Program-made: the position numbers and the translations under genes
Shown here: one piece after another, positions 1 through 11,036 of the stretch
How the letters are laid out: each line of letters opens with the position of its first letter
Position numbering within the stretch: position 1 is the first letter of the stretch
DNA from: Channallabes apus
Lineage: Eukaryota; Chordata; Actinopteri; Siluriformes; Clariidae
Reading direction: 5' to 3'
Length of the DNA: 64,000 bases
Assembly (NCBI GenBank): GCA_030522415.1
Contig: CM060105.1
Coordinates: 19,072,277 to 19,136,276, forward strand
The notes under the pieces: generated by a model
What the model was told of the DNA's origin: nothing
Seen by the model: only the letters and a program-made list of their open reading frames with translations
Database searches by the model: none

Positions 1-392
1 TATGGCACTTAATGAAAAAGAGATTTGTCTATAATTGAGGTCTCCGACCCCGCCTATGGATTGGCCCCGATGATTGACCATGTGTCGGAGGGCTCTATTA
101 AGCCCAGTCAGGAGCTGAAAATCACTACAACAATCTACATTGTCATGGCCTAATTATGTAAAGTATAAGACATGATAAAGTGTTCTGTTTAGGAAGTAAT
201 CAATGATGAAGTGGTGTGATGCAGCTGGATGTGAAGAAGCCAGAGTCACTGCTGCCAGACTCAAAACTGATTGTTTTAAGGTCCACTAAAGTGTGTGTTA
301 ATGATCGAGCTGAAATGCCCCTCAGATAATGCACCCCAACCTCTATCTCTTCCATGCCCTACCAAAGAACAGCAGAGTTGAGCAATAGCTGG
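1..392. other. Unique non-coding stretch
   Basis: I see no gene, repeat family or RNA here. Base composition is balanced and there is no simple sequence until the GA tract that follows. It could hold a conserved non-coding element, but nothing in the sequence alone proves this. Confidence 0.4.
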
Positions 393-427
393 GAGAGAGA
401 GAGAGAGAGAGGGGGGTGGGGGGGGGT
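393..427. repeat. (GA)n followed by G tract
   Basis: A GA dinucleotide run passes directly into an interrupted poly-G run. This is a purine-only simple repeat. Confidence 0.9.
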
Positions 428-486
428 CCACTTATATGACATCACATGAGGGGAAAATCCAAACTACTCCAAAAAAAATCCAGATT

Positions 487-657
487 ACTGATTGCTAGAT
501 CTCAGGTTCAAACCCCACCAACACCAAGCTGCCACTGTTGGGCCCTTGAGCAAGGCTCTCAACCTCATCTGCTCGGATATACAACATAATGAGATAAAAA
601 TGTAAGTCGCTCTGGATTCGGGCGTCTGCCAATAGCCGTGCATGTAAATTGGCATGA
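487..657 (-). repeat. Teleost dispersed repeat ('AGAGCGACTTACA' family)
   Basis: Read on the minus strand it contains GGCAGACGC, AGAGCGACTTACA, a stretch matching 'GCTCAAGGGCCCAACAGTGG' and 'GTGGGGTTTGAACCTG'. The same order occurs on the plus strand near 16606 and 63003. The family is common in fish genomes. It has a tRNA-like 'GTTTGAACC' block but I cannot assign a superfamily. Open reading frames here belong to the repeat and are not genes. Confidence 0.8.
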
Positions 658-759
658 TTAGTCCAAATACAAACATGGAAAAAAGACAAAAAGCTGTGTT
701 TTTATCATCAAGACAAAAATATTGCATGAGAATGACATTTAACAATCATAAATATACAA

Positions 760-760
<1 letters not shown>
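658..760. other. Short unassigned spacer
   Basis: Nothing recognisable. Confidence 0.4.

Positions 761-812
<52 letters not shown>
761..812. repeat. (GT)n microsatellite
   Basis: About 26 uninterrupted GT units. Confidence 0.97.
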
Positions 813-813
<1 letters not shown>

Positions 814-2011
814 TCAAATATCTGTAGGTTGACCAGACTCTCAGGCTCCTGTTGTGGTCAGGGTGCAGGGTTTCTCTTCTTTAGCAGTAATGGGAAACGA
901 AATCTAATTCTCCGTCTCCATCTGTCTCTCTTCAGGCGTGGGTGAGATTGCCATTCCGGAACGATTTTTCCTGCATATACAAGCAAGTGGCATCCCTCTA
1001 CCTCAATTTGTCATTCCATCCTTCTCCTTTTCAGGGCCTTATGCTCACTTCTTTACCTCCTCTTCCCTTACATGACCACAACAACGTCTACGATTAAAAC
1101 GCACCTTTGGATGCAGGAAAATTAATCACTTTGTAGTCGACTCTGAGTCGATCATTTTAATCCATAAGATACAACAATAGTTCCATGAAGAATAGTTTTG
1201 CTAAACTTGAATTTCAGACATATTGGATAGTTAACTTTTAGTAGTTCCAGATTTAATGGCGAATGTAGTTCGTGTCTGGACTTTATCATTTTGATAAAAC
1301 AGAAGGTTTCTTTTGCAACATGATGTAACTTACATGCAAGGCACAAAGAATACAGTTAAGATTAATACAATTATAAATGAAAGAAAAAGAAAGCAGAAGA
1401 TTTAAACGAAAAAAACATGAAGAGTTTTGCTATGGTTTAATATATTTGAATCTAAATTAATAGTCCTAGTGATTACTAGTATTATTCTGGAATATTGTAA
1501 ACATACCTTATTAGAAAAATATGCAAACCTTAACATACTGTAGTATGGTGGGTGGATGGCGGGGGGGGGGGGGGGGTAGACATAAAACAAGCTTGCATTT
1601 ATTTTGGTTCTGTACCCTCATCTAGAACATGTCGGTCCAGAGATTGCTTTCAGCAAAGAACATTTCAGCCTGAGGAGTTCGTACAAGCATGAAATGATAT
1701 GCTTTATTTTAACAGAGAGATTTTGGCTTAGTGGAACAAATCAGCAAGGCAGAAAGAGAGAGATACTTTTAATTTGAGTTGTTGTGGGCCACTAAATACA
1801 GTAGATCATTGTCTTGGCTGCAGCATAAGGCGAGTAATTTGACTTCTGCTCTCAATGCCTCCCTCACACACGACTACAGAGACACAGGGATGAGAGTAGT
1901 CCATTCTTTACACAGTGAAAGATTGAAAAGAAAGTTGTGGTGGTAATTTAGAGGGTTGGATGAATACAAATGTACAATGATTACTATGGGCTAACAAAAG
2001 TGTATATACTG

Positions 2012-2012
<1 letters not shown>
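813..2012. other. Non-coding; poly-G at 1560-1576
   Basis: No gene or repeat family recognised. It contains a pure G run of 17 bases and the first Tc1-type footprints (TACTGTA at 1536, TACAGTA at 1797, TACTGTA at 2007). The short frames here are proline or low-complexity translations of the G run. Confidence 0.5.

Positions 2013-2096
<84 letters not shown>
2013..2096. repeat. (TA)n microsatellite
   Basis: A TA run with one interruption near 2038-2046. A 99-residue frame starting at 1970 translates it into Tyr/Ile repeats and is not a gene. Confidence 0.95.
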
Positions 2097-2098
<2 letters not shown>

Positions 2099-2385
2099 TA
2101 CCAGGCCAAAAAAAATATCAATAAAAGTCACACGCTAATATTTTTTTGGGCTGCCTTTTGCTTTGATTACAGCTGTGGCATCATTTTAATATGCTTACGC
2201 AATGTCACAACATTTATTTTCTTCCTTGCCTCTTGGGTCGCGTTAATTCGTCTCCAAGAGTATTGGTGATGGGAGAGTCAGACCGCTCCGTAAAGCCTTG
2301 TTCAGCACCCTCAATGGGGTTAATGGATGTCTCATGCTACCTGAACCACTCAGCCCAATGAATCCTGGCACCATCCTTGATTATG
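2097..2385 (-). mobile_element. Tc1-like transposon remnant
   Basis: The segment begins with a CCAGGCCAAAAAA-type end. It then follows the layout of a fish Tc1-like family in reverse orientation: 'GCTTTGATTACAGC', 'GCAATGTCACAACATTTATT', 'GATGGGAGAGTCAGACC', 'CTCAATGGGGTTAA', 'TGCTACCTGAACCACTC' and 'AATGAATCCTGGCA'. These blocks correspond to reverse-complemented transposase coding sequence known from fish Tc1-like elements. No intact frame remains. Assignment to Tc1 rests on recalled family similarity and was not searched. Confidence 0.65.
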
Positions 2386-2652
2386 TCCATTGTTTTCAGC
2401 AACAAATCACCATTATGGAGACCAGTATTGCTAATTTGGGTATGTTGTTTTTAAAGAACAGTCACTTATCACCATTAATCCCAACAACCATTTGCAGGTC
2501 AGTAGGAAAAATTGGTGACTGTGATCAGTGGTGATCAGGGATTGGTGACTGTGATCTGAACTTTGATCCTAACAATTAATCATACATGACCACTGTTGCC
2601 AAAGATGAATCCCTTATAACCATTGTTCCCAATGACTAATCACTTCTGGTGT
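2386..2652. repeat. Degenerate 'ACCATT-CCCAATGA' tandem repeat, left part
   Basis: Irregular repeats of a unit of about 26 bases built from ACCATT(G/A), CCCAA and (C/T)AATCAC. The same pattern resumes at 5672 on the other side of the composite element, so this is the host DNA into which that element jumped. Confidence 0.6.
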
Positions 2653-3076
2653 CTGCTCACCAGTGTTGAGGACAATACTTTTTAAAGTAATGTCCCCCAA
2701 CTAATTACATTACAAAATTACTGTCTTTAGAAAGTTATCAGTTACATTACAGCGTTACTTTCTGATAAAAGTAACTATTTCGAGTGCTTTTCCATTGCAG
2801 AAAATGAAAACTCCTTTGTGATTCCTCATGCATGTTGTTTTAGTCAAAATCTTTATAATTATTCTACCATTATGTCTCAGTGAAGTTTGTCCCATAATCT
2901 GTTAACTACTAATATCCCTATCTCGTCTACGTGATTTTGCACGGTGGCCGTTAGTACAGTTCATCATGATTCATCGCAAGTTTTGCTGCTGTGATTAGGT
3001 TTCCATCTTTCCGCATGTTGGTCCTCGCACAGTCAAACGGCATAGGTGAGATAGGGGTATAACAACAGGAATAACA

Positions 3077-3092
3077 GAGGGGGGGGGGGGGG
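3077..3092. repeat. Poly-G tract
   Basis: A run of G inside the left, unpaired part of the composite element, followed by a short (CA)n run at about 3119-3137. Confidence 0.9.
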
Positions 3093-3951
3093 TACTGGGG
3101 CGGGGCTTGTAGGAAGACACACACACACAAACACACGTATGGAGCGATATCGCGGACAATATTCAAATGCAATTGCAAATTGCATTTGCAATTGCGTTTC
3201 CCATATGTGGACGCACAAAGTGTGCCATAATTCAAATGCAATTGCAAACTTTGCATTACCATTTGCTGTTTCGTCTTCGCGAGCGCACACTGACTGCCAA
3301 ATTTCAAATGAAAAAGAAAAGTCCATTTGCATTTGTATTTCCCAGGTCTTACACGTCATGAACCTGTCATATTTAAATATCAAAATCAATTACCACATTT
3401 GCTTTTTCACTTTCTCTGCGCCACGCGTCAAGCCGGCCAAAATTCAAACGCAATCGCTAATCCATTTGCAATTGCATTTCCAACACGTTACACAGAAACC
3501 TGTCAATCAGCGTCAGGGGCGGGTCTATACTGTGGGGCGGGATTGTATGGGGAGTGACGTCACTCGCACTTGCCGACCAAGAGGGGGATATTTGAGCACT
3601 GGAGGTGAACCGAGATGATCTCATTTGTTTATCAAGAAATAAACACACAAAAATGACAAATCGCATATTTTCTTGCTCCGGAGTGGACAGAGAAGTTTTT
3701 ACAAATAAAAATATTTTTAGATCTTCTCCTGTTACAGCCTGCTGGAGCTAAATCTTTCAGAAATGCTGCGTACCGGTGTTATGCCTCCCTGCCACGGATT
3801 GCCCCTCCAACATAACCTCTATCAAATATTATATTATAACATAAATTAATAGGTTTATGATGCACCAAACGAATTTGATTATAAAATAATCTATATAAAA
3901 AAAACACATGTATAGGGGGGAAATATATTAATTATATATTATTTTCATATA

Positions 3952-4662
3952 CAACCCCTGGCAAAAATTATGGAATCACCGTCTCAGAAGATGTTCATTC
4001 AAATGTTTAATTGTGTAGAAAAAAAAACAAGCACATACATGCCACAAAACTATTTTCACTCAACAATCCAAACTTCTGGCTGTATAAAACACTTTTAAAA
4101 AAAAACAAAGAAAGATAACTATAGTCAACGACAACTGTTTTGACAACTCAAACAGAGGAAAAAAATATGGAATCACACAAATCTGAGGAAAAAAATATGG
4201 AATCACCATGCACTTTGCATTTCTAAAACAAATACCTGTATCTGATTACAACTGCTAATTAGTCTACAGTTAAAAAAGAGTGCTTGCACACATTAGGGAT
4301 GTGTTGAACCAAGATGATTGACATAACTCATAGCTCCAACACGAGAGATGTCAGTTGAAACGAAGGAGAGAATTATCAAACTTCTTGAAGAAGGTAAATC
4401 TTCATGGAATGTTGCAAAAGATGTTGGTTGTTCCCAGTGATTCCATATTTTTTTCCTCTGTTTGAGTTGTCAAAAAAGTTGTCATTGACTATAGTTATCT
4501 TTCTTTGTTTTTTTTTTTTAAGTGTTTTATACAGCCAGAAGTTTGGATTGTTGAGTGAAAATAGTTTTGTGCCATGTATGTGCTTGTTTTTTTTTCTACA
4601 CAATTAAACATTTGAATGAACATCTTCTGAGACGGTGATTCCATACTTTTTGCCAGGGGTTG
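3952..4662 (+). mobile_element. Internally deleted Tc1-like element at the palindrome centre
   Basis: Long terminal inverted repeats of about 225 bp start CAACCCCTGGCAAAAA and are flanked by the TA dinucleotides expected for Tc1/mariner insertion. Only about 260 bp of internal sequence remains, including the first 30 codons of a transposase. The remaining coding sequence has been lost by a deletion that joins codon 30 directly to the right inverted repeat. Confidence 0.85.
4348..4440 (+). pseudogene. Tc1-like transposase N-terminus, truncated
   Basis: The frame from the ATG at 4348 gives MSVETKERIIKLLEEGKSS and continues as WNVAKDVGCSQ before a stop at 4438-4440. This has the layout of the first helix-turn-helix of Tc1-family transposases, which binds the inverted repeats. 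The second DNA-binding helix set and the DDE catalytic domain are absent. It is a defective relic and could at most make a 30-residue peptide. Confidence 0.75.
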
Positions 4663-5671
4663 TATATGAAAAAAATATATAATTAATATATTTTCCCCCT
4701 ATACTACATGTGTTTTTTTTATATAGATTATTTTATAATCAAATTCGTTTGGTGCAATTTGTAAATCATAAACCTATTAATTTATGTTGTAATATAATAT
4801 TTGATAGAGGTTATGTTGGGGGGTGCAATCAGTGGCAGGGGGGCATTTTAGCGCATAACACCGGTACGCAACGTTTCTGAAAGATTTAGCTCCAGCAGGC
4901 TGTAACAGGAGAAGATCTAAAAATATTTTTATTTGTAAAAACTTCTCTGTACACTCCGGAGCAGGAAAATATGCGATTTGTCATTTTTGTGTGTTTATTT
5001 CTTGATAAACAAATGAGATAATCTCGGTTCACCTCCAGTGCTCAAATATCTCCCTCTTGGTCGGCGACTGCGAGTGACGTCACTCCCCATACAATCCCGC
5101 CCCACAGTATAGACCCGCCCCTGACGCTGATTGACAGGTTTCTGTGTAACGTGTTGGAAATGCAATTGCAAATGGATTAGCGATTGCGTTTGAATTTTGG
5201 CCGGCTTGACGCGCGGCGCAGAGAAAGTGAAAAAGCAAATGTGATAATTGATTTTGATATTTAAATATGACAGGTTCATGACGTGTAAGACCTGGGAAAT
5301 ACAAATGCAAATGGACTTTTCTTTTTCATTTGAAATTTGGCAGTCAGTGTGCGCTCGCGAAGACGAATCAGCAAATGGTAATGCAAAGTTTGCAATTGCA
5401 TTTGAATTATGGCACACTTTGTGCGTCCACATATGGGAAACGCAATTGCAAATGCAATTTGCAATTGCATTTGAATATTGTCTGCGATATCGCTCCGTAC
5501 ACACGCACACAATAACGAATTGGGAATGACTGCTGTCTGGCTCATGGATTACATAAATTGTCTGGATTACATTTTTTTTTAAATAACTAAATAACTGAGT
5601 ACTTAAATGGCGAACCTAACGAGTTAAATTACTCGTTACATAAAAAAAGTACACCCAACACTGCTGCTCAC

Positions 5672-5850
5672 AATCCCCAATCCCCGATCACCATTGTCTC
5701 GCGGACCAATCAATAACCACAATTGTTTGAGGACCAATCCATCACAACCACCAACCAAGGATCATTAGCATTCATAATCATTAATTATTCATGACTATTG
5801 TTTTAAACAACCAATAACTGATAACCATTTTCCCCAATGCCCAATCAACT
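5672..5850. repeat. Degenerate 'ACCATT-CCAATCA' tandem repeat, right part
   Basis: Continuation of the tandem array interrupted by the composite element, with units such as GACCAATCAATAACCAC and GATAACCATTTTCCCCAATG. Confidence 0.55.
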
Positions 5851-7881
5851 ATAAGCTTTATTTAATAAAACTCTATTCTGGTTTTCAGAAAATCTTGCTT
5901 CTAATCTAAAACATTTTCATGCAAATCAAAATGACTTCTTGTGCCTTTATGAGTATTAATAAGGTACATTCTTACAGTATACTACTGTACAGTAGTTCAA
6001 TAGTTGGCAACGTTGACTGCTGGTTTTCATTGTTTCTGGTGTAAATAAACATCTCTATTTCCCTCTAGTTCAGGTGGGCTAGTCCACCAAAAGTAAGTCT
6101 TATTGGCCTTTAAGCTCACCTTATAGGTACAAACTGTATGAAAGGAGAATGGTATGTGGGGTATGTGATCTGTAACACCAGCTGGTGTTATTTAATAATT
6201 GAGTAAAAAGAATTGTGGCAGCCATCCTGGCACTTCAGTTCAAACCACAGTTCAATAGCTCCCTGACCCCGAGGGTCTGCTTCCTGAGCCGAGTCCAGAA
6301 CATGGATGGATGACTGAGAATCTATACAGTATAGTTATTCCAAACAGAGAGACAGAGAAAGTGTGACCCTTAAATAAAATCGATACTGTGTGGAAGCAGG
6401 GTAGATAAAAGAAAAGCACAAAAATTATGCTGAGAGATCGCTTTTAAAAAGATGGTACATTCTAATGCATTTAGATTCATGCTGACCCACACTTCAGTAT
6501 ATAACAGTAATTCCGCACTGTGCTTTCTTGCAATAAACTTTGGCGCACTTGACTCATCCTACACTTGAGCTTTTTAGCTTTATTCGCAAGTGCTCAAACC
6601 AACGCTGAAGATGGATAGCATTGCTTAGCAAATATTTGTTGGCTGTTTGTCTTGGTTACGCACAGCCCTTGGTTACCGTGCCACTAATGACCTAGAGATG
6701 CGGCCTGCACAGCGATGCATCAGTGTAATACGGCCTCCACCCGCCGGTGGCTAGCCAGCTAGCACAGCAGGGATTTATTACTTACAGCTAACTTGTGTTA
6801 AGCCATGTGGCCATGATTCATTTACCTGCCAGAATGACCTTATCCTCAGGTATGCCTCTTGCCCATCCACCCACCTGCCGCCATTTTAAAGCCAACACAA
6901 GACAGTTTTTACGCATTCCTGCCCACAAAACATGATCGGATCCTTGTGCAAACATTGCTCAAGAGTAGCACTTTTTTGCTAGTTGGTGTGATGTGATAAA
7001 GAATATTGGACTCTGTATTAGGTTTGTTGCACCATGTGAAGAATTGTTGGTCAGATGGTAATGTATTAGAGACGATTGTAATCATTAATCTTTCTTAAAG
7101 ATGTGATGAAGTTTGGAAAGCATGTTAGCCAAGATGAATTCAACACCAACTAGCAAGGACGTGGGAGATACATGTAATTAGCATTGGTAGACTGGGGTTT
7201 TTATCTTGATTTTGCTTATTCTCCAACTTCATTTTATTTATTTATTTATTTATTATTTTTTTTCTTGTCAGACCTTCTCAACCTGCCTCCATCCCAAGTT
7301 GCCGCTTTGGATTTTTCTCTACACCTGATGCTACAGATACATGTAGTTCACTTGGCAGGTTGGTAAGTGAATAAAGTAATGGCAGCCACATGCCTCTCAG
7401 GACAGGAAACCTATCAAGCACCTTTATTGATTACCAGCAAACAGGAGTAAAGGGTAAAGAGGAAGGAAATGGGAAGAAAGAAGAGGATGGGGGGGAATGA
7501 AAGAGTAAGGAATGAGATGAGAGAGATGGATAACAAAAAGATCTGACAAAAATATATATATATTGACCCTATAGAGAATCTGTTCGCTTATATCAATGTC
7601 ACTATACATTTCCACTCAAGTGGATTGAAATCTGCAGAAAGCCACTCCCTTCGGAACTCACCTGCTTTCCCAGTCCAAAGCTAAATTAATGTGGCTGTAT
7701 GGGAAATTGATGGAGACTAGAGACTAGACTAGATATGAATATGAGTCCAGTATTTGGAATGAATGTTCTAAATTGGTACAAATGCAGATTTGTATAGGGG
7801 ATGAACTATTTATTTGGATTTCCAAACAAAGTTCACCAGGCATATGGTTCCGACTAGAGGTTTGTATTGGGACACCTCTAT
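5851..7881. other. Non-coding, mostly unique
   Basis: No gene recognised. It holds a cluster of Tc1-type footprints at 5973-5994 plus one at 6325, and a short TTTA run near 7230-7250. The stretch 6560-6960 is free of simple repeats and comparatively GC-balanced, which makes it a candidate conserved non-coding segment only. Confidence 0.4.
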
Positions 7882-8160
7882 GGCAGCACAGTGGCTCAGT
7901 GGTTAGTACTGTTGCCTTATACCTCCAGGGCCCAGGTTTAATTTCTGCCTTAGGGTCTGTGTGCATGGAGTTTGCATGTTCTCCTCATGTTTGGTAGGTT
8001 TTTCCAGGTATTCTAGTTTCCACCATCAGTCCAAAATCATGCACATTTTGGCGAATGCACGTGTGAATGCTGGCTGTTGGTCCCACCACAGTCATAAAAT
8101 GAGAATAAATACAATGGTGATGATTACCATTGGACTTCATGGTTCCTAGTTGGACTACAG
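7882..8160 (+). mobile_element. tRNA-derived SINE copy, diverged
   Basis: Starts GGCAGCACAGTGGCTCAGTG, a tRNA-like head with a damaged B box. The family body follows: 'GTGTGCATGGAGTTTGCATG', 'TTCTCCTCATG' and 'AGTCCAAAATCATGC'. The copy at 34053 is the best preserved member in this window. The 3' part is strongly decayed. Confidence 0.8.
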
Positions 8161-9238
8161 AGTTTCCTGGATGGATAGATGACCAGTTTTGAACTTGAGT
8201 GATGTAGCTGGTGTTCAGGCTGATGTAATGACAGTGTTGGCATCTGTTACATTTTTACACCACACCCACTTAGAGTTTAAAACCCAGTACTGATAAAGGT
8301 AGTTGCGTCATGATATATTGGTAATATGGTCATGAAGCTTTTTATAATTTCAGAGACAAAATATACTGTAAGAATATAAGCAATAAATATATCCTTATCT
8401 AGTTCAGGAAAAGACTCCTGCTGTTTCACATCTTTAACACCAGCAGTACATCTCCAAAAACAGTCTGTCAATCTCCTATCAAATATGACACTAAGACAAA
8501 CAACCTGGAGTCTCACCGAGACACAAGGCTCCACAAAAGAAATTTACATGCCGTGCCATGTCGCATTCAACCCATGACACTGTCTGACACACGAGCAACT
8601 TTTCTTATAGAAACCTGCCAGAATTTTAGCTGAAAGCTTTCACTTGTACACGAGCCCTGCCGCGCACCTGCTGAGTCCCCATCGATCAGTGAACAGAAGT
8701 TCATACATCCATAAGATGAAACTGTCCCTGACCTTCAACCCAGCCTTCTTCCTGTTTCCAAACACTTGACAAATGCGTCCATGCTCTGAATGATTTTCAG
8801 CCAGCTGTGAAGATATAAAGAGAAGAGAAGGGACTGGGGTGGGGGGGGGGGGGGGGGGGCAAGCAATGTCTTTTTTTTCTCGCTGTCTGCTTTTTACTAG
8901 AGAGCAGTCGCTCTGTATTTGTCTAAATGCAAAAAATAACCCAGACACAATTGTGTTGAAAGTGGCTTGGCATTTACTGAAATGGGTTTCACTGTTTATA
9001 AATTGCAAATCGATATTAATGATCGAGCCCCCCTCCTCTGCTTTTCTTCAAGGTAAAGATTTCACACAGAAAAAACTGAATGCACACAACTGAGCATGTA
9101 AACAATACCATTAAATCGACTGTTAAACAATGAAAAAAAATGGACAGAAATATATAAGGAAAGAAAAAAAATAAATATTATAATATATCGCATTAAACTT
9201 AGATTCAGGTTGGTTAGAGAAGATTAGATTTAAAAATA
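8161..9238. other. Non-coding; poly-G at 8841-8859
   Basis: No gene recognised. The region contains a long G run and one Tc1-type footprint at 8364. Frames over the G run encode only Pro or Gly strings. Confidence 0.4.
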
Positions 9239-9239
9239 T

Positions 9240-9690
9240 ACTGTATGAGGGGCGTTAAGTCAAACCAGTAAAACCGATTGACTTGTAAAAACGTGTAAAA
9301 CCGATTGACATTTACAGAAGACTTTGATGAGAATCTAAGCCGCAGTAAAACATTTGAATGGTGCAAACATTTTAAAGAAGGCCATGCGTAAATTAATGAT
9401 GATTCCAACCGAGGTGATTCTTAGCACACTGCATTTTCCCCATGAACAATCAACGAGCGGAACACCTGATCTTTGAAAATCAACTTTGGAAAATACAAAT
9501 TTGTCTGTGAGAACTATATATAGAAACATTCATGAACACCACTTGCACATTACAGGAGTTATTGTCACATCCTGACCTCAATCCAAGCCATTTCCACCTG
9601 CTTGGGCCATTAAGGGAGTTCCTGGCAGCAGGGGTGCTATAAAGGGGTGGGGCAAGTAAGGACAATTCCTTGAGTGACAGGGGGTCGTTA
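9240..9690 (+). mobile_element. Mariner-family transposon relic
   Basis: Translation in one frame near 9343 gives SKTFEWCKHFKEG, the conserved N-terminal block of mariner transposases. Near 9568 it gives HPDLNPSHFHLLGPLREFL, the block that carries the second acidic catalytic region. The middle of the gene is deleted or frameshifted, so it is inactive. Two further relics of the same family lie on the minus strand at 46915 and 62440. Confidence 0.85.
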
Positions 9691-9756
9691 AAATGGGACG
9701 CTGATTAAAAATGTTTGGCATTGTCAGGTTGAGGGGGAAAATACATTAGGTCCTTG

Positions 9757-10125
9757 AGTATTCAATTCAATTCAATTCAATTTTATTTATATAGTGCTTT
9801 TAACAATGGTCATTGTCTCAAAGCAGCTTCACAAAAATGAAAGAAAAAAAAATATATAATAATAATAATAATTATTATTATTATTATTATTATAGAAAAT
9901 AAAATAATTGGAAGTGTGTATGTGTGAGAAAAATGTGCAGATAATAATAATGAGACGAATGAATGAAATGTCTCTGATGAGCAAGCAAAGGGTGACGGCG
10001 ACGGTGGCAAGGAAAAACTCCCTGAGATGGCATTAGGAAGAAACCTTGAGAGAAACCAGACTCAACAGGGAACCCATCCTTATTTGGGTGATAACAGATA
10101 GAAATGATATAGCATCTTGTGTGTT
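9757..10125 (-). repeat. Dispersed repeat with AATTG tail (LINE/SINE-tail-like)
   Basis: Contains AATTCAATTCAATTTTATTT, 'TAGTGCTTTTAACAATGG', 'AAAGCAGCTTCAC' and 'GGCAAGGAAAAACTCCCTGA'. Opposite-strand copies occur at 49791-50280 and 51661-52216. Those copies end in TTTTATTTAATTGAATTGAA, which suggests a 3' tail and sets the orientation given here. An (AAT)n run sits inside at 9858-9893. I cannot assign the family with certainty. Confidence 0.75.
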
Positions 10126-10980
10126 GCACACCCTATTAATTGATTGACTTCATTGCTTCCATAATTTGAGCCGATAGTTGGTTATTCAGTAAATTCAACT
10201 GACTTAATTTTTTTTGCCACATAGCATTTCTAGATCTAGAACCTACAGTAGACCTGACCAAATGAAGCCACCCCAGATCATACAGATACAGTAACATTGC
10301 CTCCACAGGCTTTGCACGATGTGCACTAAGCATTATGGGTGCATTCCTTATGTGCTTATCTTCTTACCCTTCTTACACATGACCTTTTTCGACTGCTCCA
10401 AACTCAGTTTGAGTTAACTCAGTAACTCAATTCTGGTTAGTCTTGTTAAAAAGTGGTTTTCTTTTTTTTTTGTGAGGTTGATAAAATGCACCATCCTTCC
10501 TGGTTTTAATGGACAGTTCTTTGCCCAATTCCATTGTTTTTGCTTAATACAGCCCAAATGCTGTATTAATAATGCCCAGTGGGTTACTGATCAGACAGTC
10601 AGTGGTTCAAACCCCTCGCTCCACCAATCTAGTACTTACTGTAGGTAAGAACCTACAAACCAAACCATAAGCTTTGTGGCACAGTCTTAATATTTGTTCC
10701 ACAATTTTAAAATCCATATACTGGCTTCCAGAATTCTCTTATCAACAGTTTTACACCACCACACACAGCACAACAGACTTGTCCTGACTTTTGGTGGTCC
10801 AGGTATTAGCTAATAGATTCCCATGGGGAGAAGCTGAAACAGATAACAAGATTGTGTGTTGTACAGTATGTGTATGTACACATACAAATTGATCTGTTAC
10901 TTTAGTCATTGGCTCTGAGCTCGAGGGACGTCCATCTGAGTTAGCTTCGTTCTGCCACAGATCAATATTTTCCCAGAATA
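10126..10980. other. Non-coding
   Basis: Nothing coding. Footprints occur at 10244, 10287, 10637 and 10862. A short 'GTGGTTCAAACCCC' block near 10600 resembles a tRNA B box and may be a worn SINE head. Confidence 0.35.
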
Positions 10981-11036
10981 GTCGAGTCTAAACACACACA
11001 CACACAAACACAAACACACACACACACACACACACA
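10981..11036. repeat. (CA)n microsatellite
   Basis: CA run with a few interruptions. Confidence 0.95.

Larger units (their letters stand above)
3138..5499. repeat. 2.4-kb near-perfect palindrome (foldback unit)
   Basis: The left arm (3138-3951) and right arm (4663-5499) are reverse complements with only scattered mismatches and a few short indels, for example about 10 extra bases in the right arm near 4840. Both outer ends read TA(T/C)GGAGCGATATCGC and are flanked by CACACG at 3132-3137 and 5500-5505, a possible TSD in a CA-rich setting. Each arm has repeated TTCAAATGCAATTGCAA-type blocks, a GGGGCGGG box and a TGACGTCA box. The long mirrored frames of 159 and 171 codons (3139-3618 plus, 4995-5510 minus) arise because the arms are copies of one another. 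They resemble no known protein. Confidence 0.85.
2661..5663. mobile_element. Composite hAT-like element with 8-bp TSD
   Basis: The element is 3003 bp. It starts CAGTGTTGAGG and ends CCCAACACTG (reverse complement CAGTGTTGGG), so it has terminal inverted repeats. It is flanked by an exact 8-bp direct repeat, CTGCTCAC, at 2653-2660 and 5664-5671. An 8-bp TSD with CAG-type ends fits the hAT superfamily, although other superfamilies can also make 8-bp duplications. No transposase is seen, so it is non-autonomous. Its interior holds the palindromic unit at 3138-5499. None of the Tc1-type footprints found elsewhere lies inside it, which suggests a comparatively recent insertion. A fragment of its left subterminal sequence recurs at 48362-48404. 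Confidence 0.85.

Noticed and set aside
3139..5510. Mirrored frames of 159 (plus) and 171 (minus) codons with almost identical translations
   Set aside because: The identity comes from the palindromic arms. The translations follow repeated CAATTGCA blocks and match no protein family.
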